Shown here: positions 24,666 to 35,491 of the stretch, piece after piece
Layout: every line of letters starts with the position of its first letter
How positions within the stretch are numbered: position 1 is the stretch's first letter
Source of the DNA: Alitta virens
Lineage: Eukaryota; Annelida; Polychaeta; Phyllodocida; Nereididae
Assembly: GCA_932294295.1 (NCBI GenBank)
Contig: OW028580.1
Coordinates: 11,747,374 to 11,811,373 of the forward strand
DNA length: 64,000 nucleotides
Direction: 5' to 3'
Position numbers and translations under genes: made by a program
The notes under the pieces: generated by a model
Told to the model about the DNA's origin: nothing
Databases searched by the model: none
The model's input: the letters and a program-made list of their open reading frames with translations, nothing else

Positions 24666-25995
24666 TGAATAAAATATGGCCAATTTGTTAATTAATGTGT
24701 GCAGTTGAATTCCATATTTAAAAAATCCTTGCTTTTTCAAATTTTTTGTCAATAGTCTTACATGTTTGATTTGACCTTTGATAAAGAATAAAAAAAAAAT
24801 TATTAATAGATTCTATGTATACTTTTTTTTTTATATAGTTATTCTGCATTATGCCGAGGTAGGTTACGCACCATGAAACTGACCATACTTGTAAGAAAGT
24901 TCACACCCAGTTAATAAAAAAAGATATCTGGTGTTTTGTGAATGCCAGCAGCACTATAGGCCTACAATGTAAATACCTTAATATAGTATTATGATTATAC
25001 TATGGATCAGCACAAAATAGACAGAATCAAATATAATCAAACCCCAACTTGTAAGGTGATGAAAATAGGCTATTATTGTAATTTTAGTAAGTTGGCTGCT
25101 TTGTATATTGGTATCCAAAGTACTACATAATATACAAATCAACAACTGTCAAAAGTTCATTGAACCCAACAAAATTGAGCCGTGAATCATTTACATGATC
25201 TACATGTTTTTAATAGATCTAGGCATGGTTTGCATTATTAGATGCTTGGTAAACAATTACACTTGACTGGCTATTCAGTTAACAGTCGTTACAATTAGTT
25301 GGTGTTTTGACTGGGCCCGCTCACATTAATTATCGTAATCATTTCAATGTGGTTATGTCACTGCAGGGGGCGGAGCTTAAGTTTGATTGACATCGCTGTT
25401 TATTCATTAATCACGTGTGTTGTTTTAATAACTCTGCAAAAATACTTAATTTTTTGTGAATTTCCCTTTACTTCATGTCAAAATCTTTGACCTTAAAATG
25501 ATTTAAATTAGAAAAAATTAAGTCTAAGACCCCAACTCTGAATGTGATCTAAAGAAGAAAAAAAGAGGTTCTGTTGTGAACCTATTTCTAGGCCTTCTGA
25601 GCACTTCTGTAGACCTAGGCTTGTCATATATATATTAAAATTAAATATATAGGCCTCTATAATCTCTAATATATCTACAATAAATGAATATATCTATGTA
25701 ACCTAATTGCCCTATATACCATGCCTATGTTACTGGGCCCCATACGCCTGCAGATTGTTTAGCTGCCGGATCAAATCACATCAATGACATCACGATTAGC
25801 ACCTGGTGGGCATCAGCAGAAACACTGCAAATAGTGGCGTTCATGACGGCGATGCGCCGCAGGTGTGAAAAACAAGCATTGAGATGAGATAACGGTGGTT
25901 TTCCACATTTTTTGTCATGCAGAGGACAAGGTATGTTCCGGCTGAACTAATATTCACAATTTCAGAGGAATCACGAAGTTTATTGCCTGTGACCT

Positions 25996-27099
25996 TTAAA
26001 ACACAAATTGACTCTAACATCATTCAAATCAGCAATTTATAACAATTTCTGTGCAAAAAATCGACTTCAAGAAGTCAATTTGGCAGCCATCTGGAAAAAT
26101 GGGCACCATCTTGGATTTTCAAAAGGCCAATCAGGCAAATTAGATCTATAGCTCTAATAGAGTAGAAATATTATTACTTAGCTCAATTATGATTGGGGCA
26201 GATATATTAGAAATTAACATTGGACAAGCTGGACACGGCCACAGGCAATGAACTGCAGTGCATTTCATGATTTTCGGCAAATCCGATTTACATAATCCTA
26301 GGTTTTCTGCATGTGCAGCCTAGGAAATTCAGCTCAATCGCATGTGCGGCCCATTTCCACGCAATTTCTGCCGAAAGACCGTGCTTGTCTGCACCAGTCT
26401 TTCTGAGCACTCATGCAAAGCTCAAGGGATACGTTAAATAGATCGTTGAAAAGGCGTCGCAACACCGCTACAATGCTTGTTCAGTGCCATTTACGAAAAT
26501 AATACCTTCTGCAGTTGGTGGAATTCCATGGTGAAGTTGGTCAATTTTATGACGTTAGTAAAGTTTAAGTCAAAAGAAATTGTCTGAACCAGTTTCACAG
26601 TGAGTGGCTGCTTGGAAGAAAGAAATAAGGCGTAGTAATCGCACTACTTTGTGTGCAGACAATGCGCGGAAGCATTTCCTTTCCCGATTTCAGGGTAGCG
26701 GCAAATCGGTTATAAGAAAAGCTGGTGCTTGCACCGGATCGTAGCGCCGCCTTTTGGAAGAAAACGATTTCCACGCGCAGTCTTTTTTTCACCAGCCAGA
26801 AATGAGCCAAACTTCCATTTTTAGAAGATTGCTAATAAACAGACCAACCCAATTTTTAAGCAGACACAAATATTTTCATTCCAGCATTAAATTTAGACAA
26901 ATTATGTACTTTTAAGGTAACACCTAGTTATCTAACTGTATCACGTAATATTTGACTGATATAGATTACTATTTCATTTGAATTGAGCACATATGTCTTT
27001 ATAATACATTAATTTTACTGATAATTGATCTCACAATGCAAACCTTAATAACCTTAATAAACGGCTCTCACATAATAATACTATTCAGTGAATATGAGT
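25996..27099. other. Unassigned interval before the retrotransposon
   Basis: No exon recognised. The block CGCATGTGCGGCCCATTTCC (26339) recurs with two mismatches at 34722, on the other side of the retrotransposon, hinting at a direct repeat that flanks it or at dispersed copies of another repeat. Confidence 0.35.
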
Positions 27100-27505
27100 T
27101 TAAGGTGGCACAAAATTATTAGCACCCGCCTCACCTACCAAAGTCCGTCACATTCAGCAGAAATGCAAAACTCGAATTTTTTGCCAATATTTGACCTCAT
27201 ATTGCACAACTTACAAATGACTTTCACATATAAGTTAGGTATGACTGAGTAACATATCAAAGTGCCTTTCTAATGAATACAGTTCTAGGGTGGCACAAAA
27301 TTATTACCACCACAGCCTCATCTACCAAAGTCTGCCAGATTCGGCAGAAATGCAAAACTTAGATATTTTGCCAATATTTGACCTCATATTACACACAGCA
27401 GCATATAAAAGTACCTTTCTAATGAATACAAGTTTAGGGTGGCACAAATTATAACCACCCCAGTCTCACTACCAAACTCTGCCAGATTTGGCAGAAATGC
27501 AAAAA
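27100..27505. repeat. Three tandem degenerate repeat units (~150-185 bp)
   Basis: The series GGTGGCACAAA, CTACCAAAGTC, GGCAGAAATGCAAAA and TTTGCCAATATTTGACCTCA recurs with GCAGAAATGC at 27157, 27343 and 27491, giving spacings of 186 and 148 bp. It lies just upstream of the tyrosine-recombinase retrotransposon and may be part of its 5' repeat region, but that link is unproven. Confidence 0.7.
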
Positions 27506-27845
27506 TATCAACCAGTTGTGCATGTACAGCAGGGTTTTTGCATGACAAGCAATTTCTGGAAAACCATTCAGTGCCTCTCGCGTCAAAAGCGGTCACATGA
27601 CCACTACCAGCCAATCACTGCATGGCTTCTTCGATCTCAGATTCGCCATTGACACTACAACTTTCCTCCACCAACTTTAATAATTAAAAAATATTTTGTC
27701 ACTTGATACCAACTGCCTGCCTCTACGACCCACTCCCGTTTCTTCAAGACATCTCGCTTGACGAAGGTAAACACTGACAAGTGCCTGCAGTGCAGCCTGA
27801 TGGCCAAATCTGTGTGAGTACTGTTTGTAAACAACATTTTGAGCA

Positions 27846-28459
27846 ATGCCACATGGTCTTGTCGGCTTTGTCATAGGCCACAGTTTTATACATGGCACTC
27901 TTCATTCCATCTCTTCACAATCCTCCATCACTTCTAGTCAACTGCCACATCTATTCAAAGTGTCAGATCGAATTTCTCATTTAAAACTCATTGGAGAACG
28001 TGGTGCCAGGGTAACCCATTCAAATTTTGCTCTCCCTGACCATGACCTGCGCAAATATTCCCCAGACTTTGTCATTTTACAGTACGGCTTGAACAATATT
28101 GTGGATGGTGCAGATCCACTGCATATAGCGACCACTATTGTCGATCTTGCCCACATTCTCATCTCCCAGTATGCAGTCTCTGTTCCATTCTAAATCGTAC
28201 CTCTGCCCTACATGCCATCATCCCAGACCAGTTCATGCAAAACGCTTACCAGCCGAACCATTTTCTTCGTACAATGTGTGACGGTGAGAGGCAACTGACT
28301 TATCATGTTCATAAAGGACTTTGGGCTATTCCAGTCTCTCAATGGTCGCGTGATGGCATCCATCCTAATACAAAGTTTGGAAGAACTAAGTACATATCCT
28401 CTCTCTGCAAGGCCATATTCCTTGCAGTCAACAAGCTCTCTAATTCCACGGCTGACTAA
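27846..28459 (+). pseudogene. SGNH hydrolase-like ORF of the retrotransposon (broken)
   Basis: The first part (27846-28193) opens with a GHSFIHGTLH block in the position of the SGNH/GDSL nucleophile segment. It continues through LIGERGARVTHSNF and FVILQYGLNNIVDGADPL, the latter matching the Asn-bearing GxND-like block. After a stop at about 28193 and a frame change, 28235-28459 continues with the C-terminal block SRDGIHPNTKFGRTKYISSL, which carries the DxxH catalytic pair as DGIH. The usual four blocks are therefore recognisable, and the protein is split by at least one frameshift. The function in such elements is unknown. Confidence 0.75.
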
Positions 28460-28954
28460 GCTCTCTAATTCCTCGGCTCACTAATCCACCATATTCTGCC
28501 TAGGGTCTCCACTGGCACTTTACAACTTCCATCTGAACATTTATTCTCACAACTTACTTGAGCTACAGAATCTCACTCTAATATGTCTCTATTCCTGCGT
28601 GTCTCCACTCTAACAAGCTCTATCATGCCTTCTCCATTCCTTATAATTATTTGTCTCAACTCAATTGTGGTGCCCACATTTCACTGCTACACCTTTTCAA
28701 ATTGCCATGCCTACTTTGTCTCCATCTCATCATGGTGCCGACACTTTATCCACTTCCTTACATCCATACCAAGCCTACTTGCCGTCGCCTGCCGTGTCTC
28801 CCAGAAATTTTAATTTATTTATATTTTGGGTGCCGACACAGTCCTATAACTTTATAACTTACACCTTTTCACTCAAACGACTAGTACTATTGCACTACTT
28901 ATTGATCCACTATATTATGGGTACTGCTGCTTCTCCACTTCTGTTGCAGGTAAC

Positions 28955-29990
28955 ATGCCTAAGGTGAAGGCCAAGCGAGCCTCAGCAACCGCCAGACCGA
29001 CACCATCCCGACGACGACAACTACCAGTACGCTACCAGCGGTCCCAACAACCACTTGGAAATAGCTCTGAGGATGAGAAAAAATGCTTCACCACCCACCA
29101 CTACTCAGACACTTCAGCAGACAAATAGTGGATGTGATGCACAACAGCCGGCGACCAACAATGCCAACAACAGTATCCTAAGCACTCTGGGCACAATGGC
29201 AGAATTGCTGAAGCAACAACAGGCTGCATTCTTATCGATGCAGTCCACTCTGAGTACGTTAACGACAAACCTTCATCCTTCTCTTCCTCACAGCAGCAAC
29301 CAGTACAACTTGCTGGTACACCGATTGGAATGCATGTTCCCAAGAAAATCAAGGAAAATGTCTGGGCCGATGAGTTCATCGATCTGGCTGACTTGTTGTA
29401 CCCCCTCCAGGCCCAATCATTTCAGATTTCCTTGCCTAATCCATCCTTGGATGGTGATCATGTGGCCTTCAACCTCACCCCCAAATGCAAGAAGGAGCTC
29501 ACAGAAGAGGAATGGAGCAGAGCCATGGACATCTACATGGCTGTGTACACTGAAAAGTTCCCGGATCAAATTGCCCCAATGCTCACCTACTGCCAGCAGA
29601 TCAAGGAGCTCATGAGCGTGGGTGCCAACTGGCAATTTTACGACATGCAGTTCAGGATTGACCAGGAGCATACTAAATGCTCTTGGCTTACTTTCCGGGC
29701 ATACCTGAAGACTAAGGCCCTCCTGAAAGCCTTTCGTCAAACCAGCACTAAGAAACCGGCCACCGCTACATCGGCCTCCCAGCAGCCCTTTCGCCAACAG
29801 TCTTTTCAAGTGCCATTCAGGTACTGCTTCTCATACCACAAAAAGGAACAAGGTGTGAAAACCAGCAATGCACTTACCACCACACTTGCGTCAACTTTCG
29901 CTGTAATCACCAAATGTTCCAGACCTGCTACACCAACAGACGCCCATATTGCCAGGACCACTCCACCGACTTCCATAACCGACACCACCC
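28955..29990 (+). pseudogene. Retrotransposon Gag (broken)
   Basis: A start at 28955 (MPKVKAKRASATARPTPSRR) opens a basic, Gln-rich N-terminal region that hits a stop near 29127 and changes frame. From about 29300 the frame reads LAGTPIGMHVPKKIKENVWA and WADEFIDLADLLYP, then YDMQFRIDQEH, typical of the conserved Gag-like region of DIRS-order elements. The C-terminal part (from ALLKAFRQTS, 29715) is rich in Thr, Ser and Gln. It runs on in the same frame into the reverse transcriptase N-terminus with no visible protease. Confidence 0.7.
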
Positions 29991-32288
29991 TTCCAACTCC
30001 GGTAAACGCAAGGAGACTAAGTAACCTCTTGCAGGGTTACCCACACCATGACTACATAGTGAATGGCTTTGTCCAAGGTTTTTCCCTACATTTTGATGGG
30101 CCAGATACCCCACTCCAATCTAAGAATTCCCAAACAGTGCTCGACTTGCCCGACATAGTTAAACAAAAGATTCAACATGAAGTTGCTCTTGGCTGCAAAG
30201 CTGGCCCATTCACAACTCCGCTCTTCCCCAACTTTAAATGTTCACCGCTTGCCCTCCGTGAAAAGTCTACCCCTGGAAAGTATCGATTACTTCATAATCT
30301 CTCCTACCCCTACGATATTAATTCATTCAACTATAACATAGACCGCTCATATATACAACCAATCACTCCATGATGCTATACAACTTATTCACCATCACTC
30401 TCCCAATGCCTATCTAGCCAAAAGCGACATAGCAGACACATTCAGGATAATACCTGTCAGCCCATCAAATTACCACTTACGCAGTTTCCAATTTGATTTA
30501 TTATGAAATAATGCTTAGTATGGGGGCTGCACAATCATGCCGCATATTTGAGGATTTCTCCTCAGCCCTTCAATGGATTCTCCCTTTCGTCAAACCAGCA
30601 CTAAGAAACCGGCCACTGCTACATCGGCCTCCCAGCAGCCCTTTTGCCAACAGTCTTTTCAAGTGCCATTCAGGTACTGCTTCTCATACCACAAAAAGGA
30701 ACAAGGTGTGAAAACCAGCAATGCACTTACCACCACACTTGCGTCAACTTTCGCTGTAATCACCAAATGTTCCAGACCTGCTACACCAACAGACGCCCAT
30801 ATTGCCAGGACCACTCCACCGACTTCCATAACCGACACCACCCTTCCAACTCCGGTAAACGCAAGGAGACTAAGTAACCTCTTGCAGGGTTACCCACACC
30901 ATGACTACATAGTGAATGGCTTTGTCCAAGGTTTTTCCCTACATTTTGATGGGCCAGATACCCCACTCCAATCTAAGAATTCCCAAACAGTGCTCGACTT
31001 GCCCGACATAGTTAAACAAAAGATTCAACATGAAGTTGCTCTTGGCTGCAAAGCTGGCCCATTCACAACTCCGCTCTTCCCCAACTTTAAATGTTCACCG
31101 CTTGCCCTCCGTGAAAAGTCTACCCCTGGAAAGTATCGATTACTTCATAATCTCTCCTACCCCTACGATATTAATTCATTCAACTATAACATAGACCGCT
31201 CATATATACAACCAATCACTCCATGATGCTATACAACTTATTCACCATCACTCTCCCAATGCCTATCTAGCCAAAAGCGACATAGCAGACACATTCAGGA
31301 TAATACCTGTCAGCCCATCAAATTACCACTTACGCAGTTTCCAATTTGATTTATTATGAAATAATGCTTAGTATGGGGGCTGCACAATCATGCCGCATAT
31401 TTGAGGATTTCTCCTCAGCCCTTCAATGGATTCTCCCTTTCGTCAAACCAGCACTAAGAAACCGGCCACTGCTACATCGGCCTCCCAGCAGCCCTTTTGC
31501 CAACAGTCTTTTCAAGTGCCATTCAGGTACTGCTTCTCATACCACAAAAAGGAACAAGGTGTGAAAACCAGCAATGCACTTACCACCACACTTGCGTCAA
31601 CTTTCGCTGTAATCACCAAATGTTCCAGACCTGCTACACCAACAGACGCCCATATTGCCAGGACCACTCCACCGACTTCCATAACCGACACCACCCTTCC
31701 AACTCCGGTAAACGCAAGGAGACTAAGTAACCTCTTGCAGGGTTACCCACACCATGACTACATAGTGAATGGCTTTGTCCAAGGTTTTTCCCTACATTTT
31801 GATGGGCCAGATACCCCACTCCAATCTAAGAATTCCCAAACAGTGCTCGACTTGCCCGACATAGTTAAACAAAAGATTCAACATGAAGTTGCTCTTGGCT
31901 GCAAAGCTGGCCCATTCACAACTCCGCTCTTCCCCAACTTTAAATGTTCACCGCTTGCCCTCCGTGAAAAGTCTACCCCTGGAAAGTATCGATTACTTCA
32001 TAATCTCTCCTACCCCTACGATATTAATTCATTCAACTATAACATAGACCGCTCATATATACAACCAATCACTCCATGATGCTATACAACTTATTCACCA
32101 TCACTCTCCCAATGCCTATCTAGCCAAAAGCGACATAGCAGACACATTCAGGATAATACCTGTCAGCCCATCAAATTACCACTTACGCAGTTTCCAATTT
32201 GATTTATTATGAAATAATGCTTAGTATGGGGGCTGCACAATCATGCCGCATATTTGAGGATTTCTCCTCAGCCCTTCAATGGATTCTC
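29730..32288 (+). repeat. Three tandem copies of an 853-bp gag-RT segment
   Basis: Units 29730-30582, 30583-31435 and 31436-32288 are head-to-tail copies. By eye, copies 2 and 3 look identical, and copy 1 differs at two C/T positions: ACCGCT against ACTGCT, and CTTTCGCC against CTTTTGCC. The junction joins GGATTCTC to CCTTTCGTC with one or two bases of microhomology. Each unit spans the Gag C-terminus to the reverse-transcriptase motif B region (FEDFSSALQW). Since 853 is not a multiple of three, the copies cannot be read as one protein. It is either a very recent duplication or an assembly artefact. Confidence 0.93.
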
Positions 32289-33103
32289 CAAACAAAATAC
32301 TGCCTCAAATCTACTGTTAAGGTCATAGATGATTTCCTGTTTGTCCAACCAACACACGAACGGTGCTTACGAGATCTTAACACCTTCCAGTCATTGTGCC
32401 ATTACCTTAATGTACCAATAGCACCACATAAAACAGCAGGCCCATCCACTACAATTACCTTTTTAGGCGTTGAACTCGACTTAACCACCTGGTCAGATTT
32501 CCTTGCACATCACAATGGCATTACCATGATAAAGCCAAGATACAGGTACGAGTCCACGGCCATCATGCTAGCTTCTGGCGCATCAAAAGCTGGATTTGGC
32601 ACCATCTACGGTTCCCGGTGGATACAGGGCCTTTGGCCCCCACTTTGGCAGAATCTCCATATCACAGTACTCGAATTCTACCTCATCTATGTTATTGTAA
32701 TTCATATCAGGGATGAGTTGTGTGAAGACTTTAGTCTCAGTAAAAAAGATATCTGTGATATAAGAGAACATTTAGCCACAAATTGATTATCTGGGGTTTT
32801 TGCTACCCTCTTCTTTTTTTTTTTTTTGGTGCGAATCATTGTTTTTAAATATTTTGTTTTTGTTAATAATCTTGAATTTTATACTGTATATTTTATACGA
32901 ATAAAGCTTATAATAATAGCCATGTTTGCTACAAAGCTCCAAAATAGCAATATCCTCTTCTGCACAGACAACATAGCTGTTGTCTGCATCTTAAATAATC
33001 AAACTTCCAAATGCCCCCTTATCATGCAGATACTGCGCCCACTTGTCTTAGTCCTTTTGCAGCATAACATCCTTCTTACTGCTCACCATATTCCTGGCGT
33101 ATA
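30000..33103 (+). pseudogene. Retrotransposon reverse transcriptase and RNase H (broken, partly repeated)
   Basis: The N-terminal block RRLSNLLQGYPHHDYIVNGF and the palm entry LREKSTPGKYRLLHNLSYPY are typical of DIRS-type enzymes. After a stop near 30371 a shifted frame carries motif A (AYLAKSDIADTFRIIPV), and after another shift motif B (GAAQSCRIFEDFSSALQWI). Only the third repeat continues downstream into motif C (VIDDFLFVQPTHE, about 32320) and TFLGVELDLTTWS. RNase H follows (LASGASKAGFGTIYGSRW, about 32570), with Gly in place of the expected Asp in the DAS block. It is split by about 220 bp of unrelated T-rich sequence before resuming at IAMFATKLQNSNILFCTDN (about 32915). Confidence 0.85.
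32695..32912. mobile_element. Short insertion in the RNase H region
   Basis: The RNase H frame breaks after LEFYLIYV and resumes at IAMFATK about 218 bp later. The intervening sequence is AT-rich with a run of T at 32814-32827 and has no coding character. The edges are placed by protein continuity only, and no clear target duplication was seen. Confidence 0.5.
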
Positions 33104-33239
33104 GAACACATTATGTGATCTTATTTCTCGACAGGCTGTCACCAAGGAGCTCCTCAGCAAATATGGGATGTTGCTTTCCCCTACGCCAGTTCCACCACAC
33201 CTAACACCAGCAAACTTCAATCTGAGTTTCACAAGCTGC

Positions 33240-34110
33240 TAAAAGCCTCCCTCCAGACTTCCACAGCAGATATTTACCAGAGAAATTGGAATGCATTTTG
33301 TTTGTTTCACTCAAACACACTTCATAAGGAACTCCAATTTCCATCATCCCCACAGGATGTGTACTTATTTATAACACACCTCCACCAAAAAGGCCTGCAA
33401 TACCGGACTATCAAGACCTACATGTCCGCCATATCTTTTATTCATAAGCTGCACCATCTACCTGATCCTACTACCACTTTCCTTGTGTCGAAAGCCCTGC
33501 TTGGGGTCCAGAACACAATACCCAGTACCAGATTTAGGCAATTGCTGCCAATCATCAAGGACATACTTAGCACCATCATTCAGTCCCTGCAAAAAAGCGA
33601 CATCACAAGCTATGACCGGCAACTGTGGCTGTCTAAAGCCTAATGTATCATACCTGCCTGAGACCAGGGGAAGCCGTCCACTCCACAAACAAAACCCATA
33701 CACTACAGCTTAACCAAATTGGCCTTTCACCAACCTCTTTGACAATAATCTTTAATTCCTACAAACATAGTAGACAGCACACCCCTACTCTCATCCTGAA
33801 ACAAGACCCTGACCATACATGCTGCCCCATTGCCCATCTTTCCAGTTACCTAGCCATCCGGGGAAAATCCAAAGGACCACTGTTCCTTTTCCAAGACAAA
33901 ATCCCTGTTGATCGAGACAAATTCAGTCGTGTGTTGAAAGCAAATACAACGGGCTGGTCTCAATTCTGCCCAATACAACATGTACTCGTTTTGAATTGGA
34001 CGAGCTACCCAGCTCGCACAAGACCAGCACACTGACAACACCATCCGCACAGCTGGCCGTTGGCGTAGCAGTGCCTATCTCCAGTACATCCGGCCCCGGC
34101 ATCACACCCT
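33240..34110 (+). pseudogene. Tyrosine recombinase of the retrotransposon (broken)
   Basis: The N-terminal core-binding part reads FHSNTLHKELQFPSSPQDVY and RTIKTYMSAISFIHKLHHLP (33302-33470). The catalytic part includes a CLRPGEAVHSTNK-like block near 33655, in the position of the first catalytic Arg, and a terminal block IGRATQLAQDQHTDNTIRTA followed by GRWRSSAYLQYIRP (about 33993-34090). That last block matches the usual His/Arg...GRW...Y arrangement, with the final Tyr serving as nucleophile in this family. Stops at 33643 and elsewhere, plus frame shifts, inactivate it. Confidence 0.82.
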
Positions 34111-34430
34111 CCCTCAGTGACCACTCCGGCCATGCCCGGTGGCCCACCCAGCACATTCATTTCCCACTTGTCACTCCGGCTATGTCAGGTGACACAGCCA
34201 TCCATACGTTCCATTCTTCCCAATTGTCTTCCGGGTGCCAGATGATACTCCGGCCATGTCACCAATATGACCACTTGTCACTCCAGCCATGCCAGGTGGC
34301 ACATCCAGCAATATGTCCTTTCTCTCTTTTATTCTACCACTGCCCCTTCTAGCCATGCCAGAAGGCACCATCTTTATCTAATCCCATTTGGGGTGTCATT
34401 CCGGCCAGGCCAGATGATTCCCAGCTTCGA
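34110..34430. repeat. Degenerate minisatellite at the 3' end of the retrotransposon
   Basis: About six units built around CACTCCGGCCATGCC and GGTGGCAC, spaced irregularly at 40-70 bp. They begin at the end of the recombinase frame. Confidence 0.65.
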
Positions 34431-34473
34431 CCGGTGTGATTAGAGACTTGATCTTGGATTCATTGTTGGGAAC

Positions 34474-34493
34474 CCCCCCCCCCCCCCCCCCCC
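34474..34493. repeat. Poly-C tract
   Basis: About twenty C in a row, with a further C run at about 34523 and the phrase TGGATCCGCCCCTGG at 34542. A near copy of that phrase sits at about 7502 (TGGATTCGCCCCTGG). This is probably the remnant of a short dispersed repeat. Confidence 0.7.
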
Positions 34494-34789
34494 ACAGTCT
34501 ATTAAAATTTTAATTTGTCAACCCCCCCTATGAATATTTCTGGATCCGCCCCTGGTGACACATAATTTTTTCATGAGACAAACATTTAGAACAACGTACA
34601 TTTTGTACATGTATGTAACATCACTGATAACTATGTTCATAACCTGAGGGTACATAAATGTAACATGTAATTACGCAAACAAATCCGCTTTACTTGGTCC
34701 ACATTTTCCTATGGGCTGAGCCGCATGTGCAGCCTATTTCCATTTGGTCATTTTTGTTGCCCTGTTTGCTTGCTAGTGCCCCAGACTTA

Positions 34790-35245
34790 AAATTTTAGTC
34801 TTAAATTTGTTTCCCAAGTTGAGGCTAGAGCAGATGTCATTCAAATAAAATCACAGACTTTGAATCAAGTCTTTTCACAAGTTTGTTTCCCAAGTAAAGG
34901 CTCAAGCAGCGCAGAAAGATGTCTACAGACATTGAGTTAATTCTTTTCTCAAGTTTGTTTCCCAAGTTAAGGCCAAGGCAGTGCAAGAAGATGTCATTCA
35001 AATAAAATCACAGACTTTGAATTAAGTCTTTTCACCAGTTTTTTTCCCCAAGTAAAGGCTACAGCAGCGCAAAAAGATGTCTTTCAAATGAAATTACAGA
35101 CATTGAATTAATTCTTTTCTCAAGTTTGTTTGCCAAGTTAAGGCTAAAGCAGTATATGAAGATGTCAATCAAATAAAATCACAGACTTTGAATTAAGTCT
35201 TTTCTGTCTCAAATTTATTCCTCAAATTAAGTCTAGAGCAGGGCA
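34790..35245. repeat. Minisatellite with ~85-bp units in ~175-bp dimers
   Basis: Blocks TTTGTTTCCCAAGT, AGGCT(A/C)(A/G)AGCAG, AAGATGTC and AAATCACAGACTTTGAA recur about five times. Alternate units end in AATTAAGTCTTTTCAC or AATTAATTCTTTTCTC, so the higher-order unit appears to be a dimer of about 175 bp. Confidence 0.75.
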
Positions 35246-35491
35246 TCATGACAACGTTACAAGAATACTATTCAGGGTATGAACAGACTACATTTTACTA
35301 AATAAGTAAGAGACCAAATGAGAGCAAAATGATGAGGAACAGACTCATTTATACATGCAAACTTCAATTACCATAATAAATTAATGGATTTCCTGACATA
35401 AAGATATTGAACCAGATAATACATACAAAACTGCTGAAAAATGCGAATATTCTGATGAAAGACCAAGATGAAAGAATTTAGTACAATTAAC

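Larger units (their letters stand above)
20462..25995. mobile_element. Candidate 5.5-kb TTAA-site transposon (Kolobok/piggyBac-type target)
   Basis: The ends are AGGTCACAGGCAAT (20462) and its inverse ATTGCCTGTGACCT (ending 25995), each directly flanked by TTAA (20458-20461 and 25996-25999). A subterminal block is also inverted-related: GTGACGTCATCGGTGTGAT near 20637 against the complement of the sequence near 25770-25790 (GTGATGTCATTGATGTGAT). A TTAA site duplication is typical of Kolobok and piggyBac elements. No transposase is legible inside. A related end (TTAAAGGTCATGGGCAATCA) lies at about 23312, so a second nested family member may be present. The interior also holds the foldback at 21178 and the 1.0-kb element at 21591. 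Confidence 0.5.
27846..34110 (+). mobile_element. Dead tyrosine-recombinase retrotransposon (Ngaro/DIRS-type)
   Basis: Plus-strand order: SGNH hydrolase frame, Gag, reverse transcriptase with RNase H, then a tyrosine recombinase. This replaces the DDE integrase of LTR elements and defines the DIRS order. An SGNH-like hydrolase frame is known from Ngaro-type elements. No long terminal repeats or A-B-A-B split repeats could be proved by eye. Every frame is broken, the Gag-RT part is tandemly triplicated (29730-32288), and the RNase H part has an insertion (about 32695-32912). Its members are described separately. Confidence 0.85.

Noticed and set aside
29417..29809. 130-codon minus-strand frame
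   Set aside because: Antisense of the Gag frame, which has clear family similarity on the plus strand.
34474..34493. Poly-C tracts as a common functional element
   Set aside because: They are scattered, of variable context, and likely parts of short repeats or slippage products.
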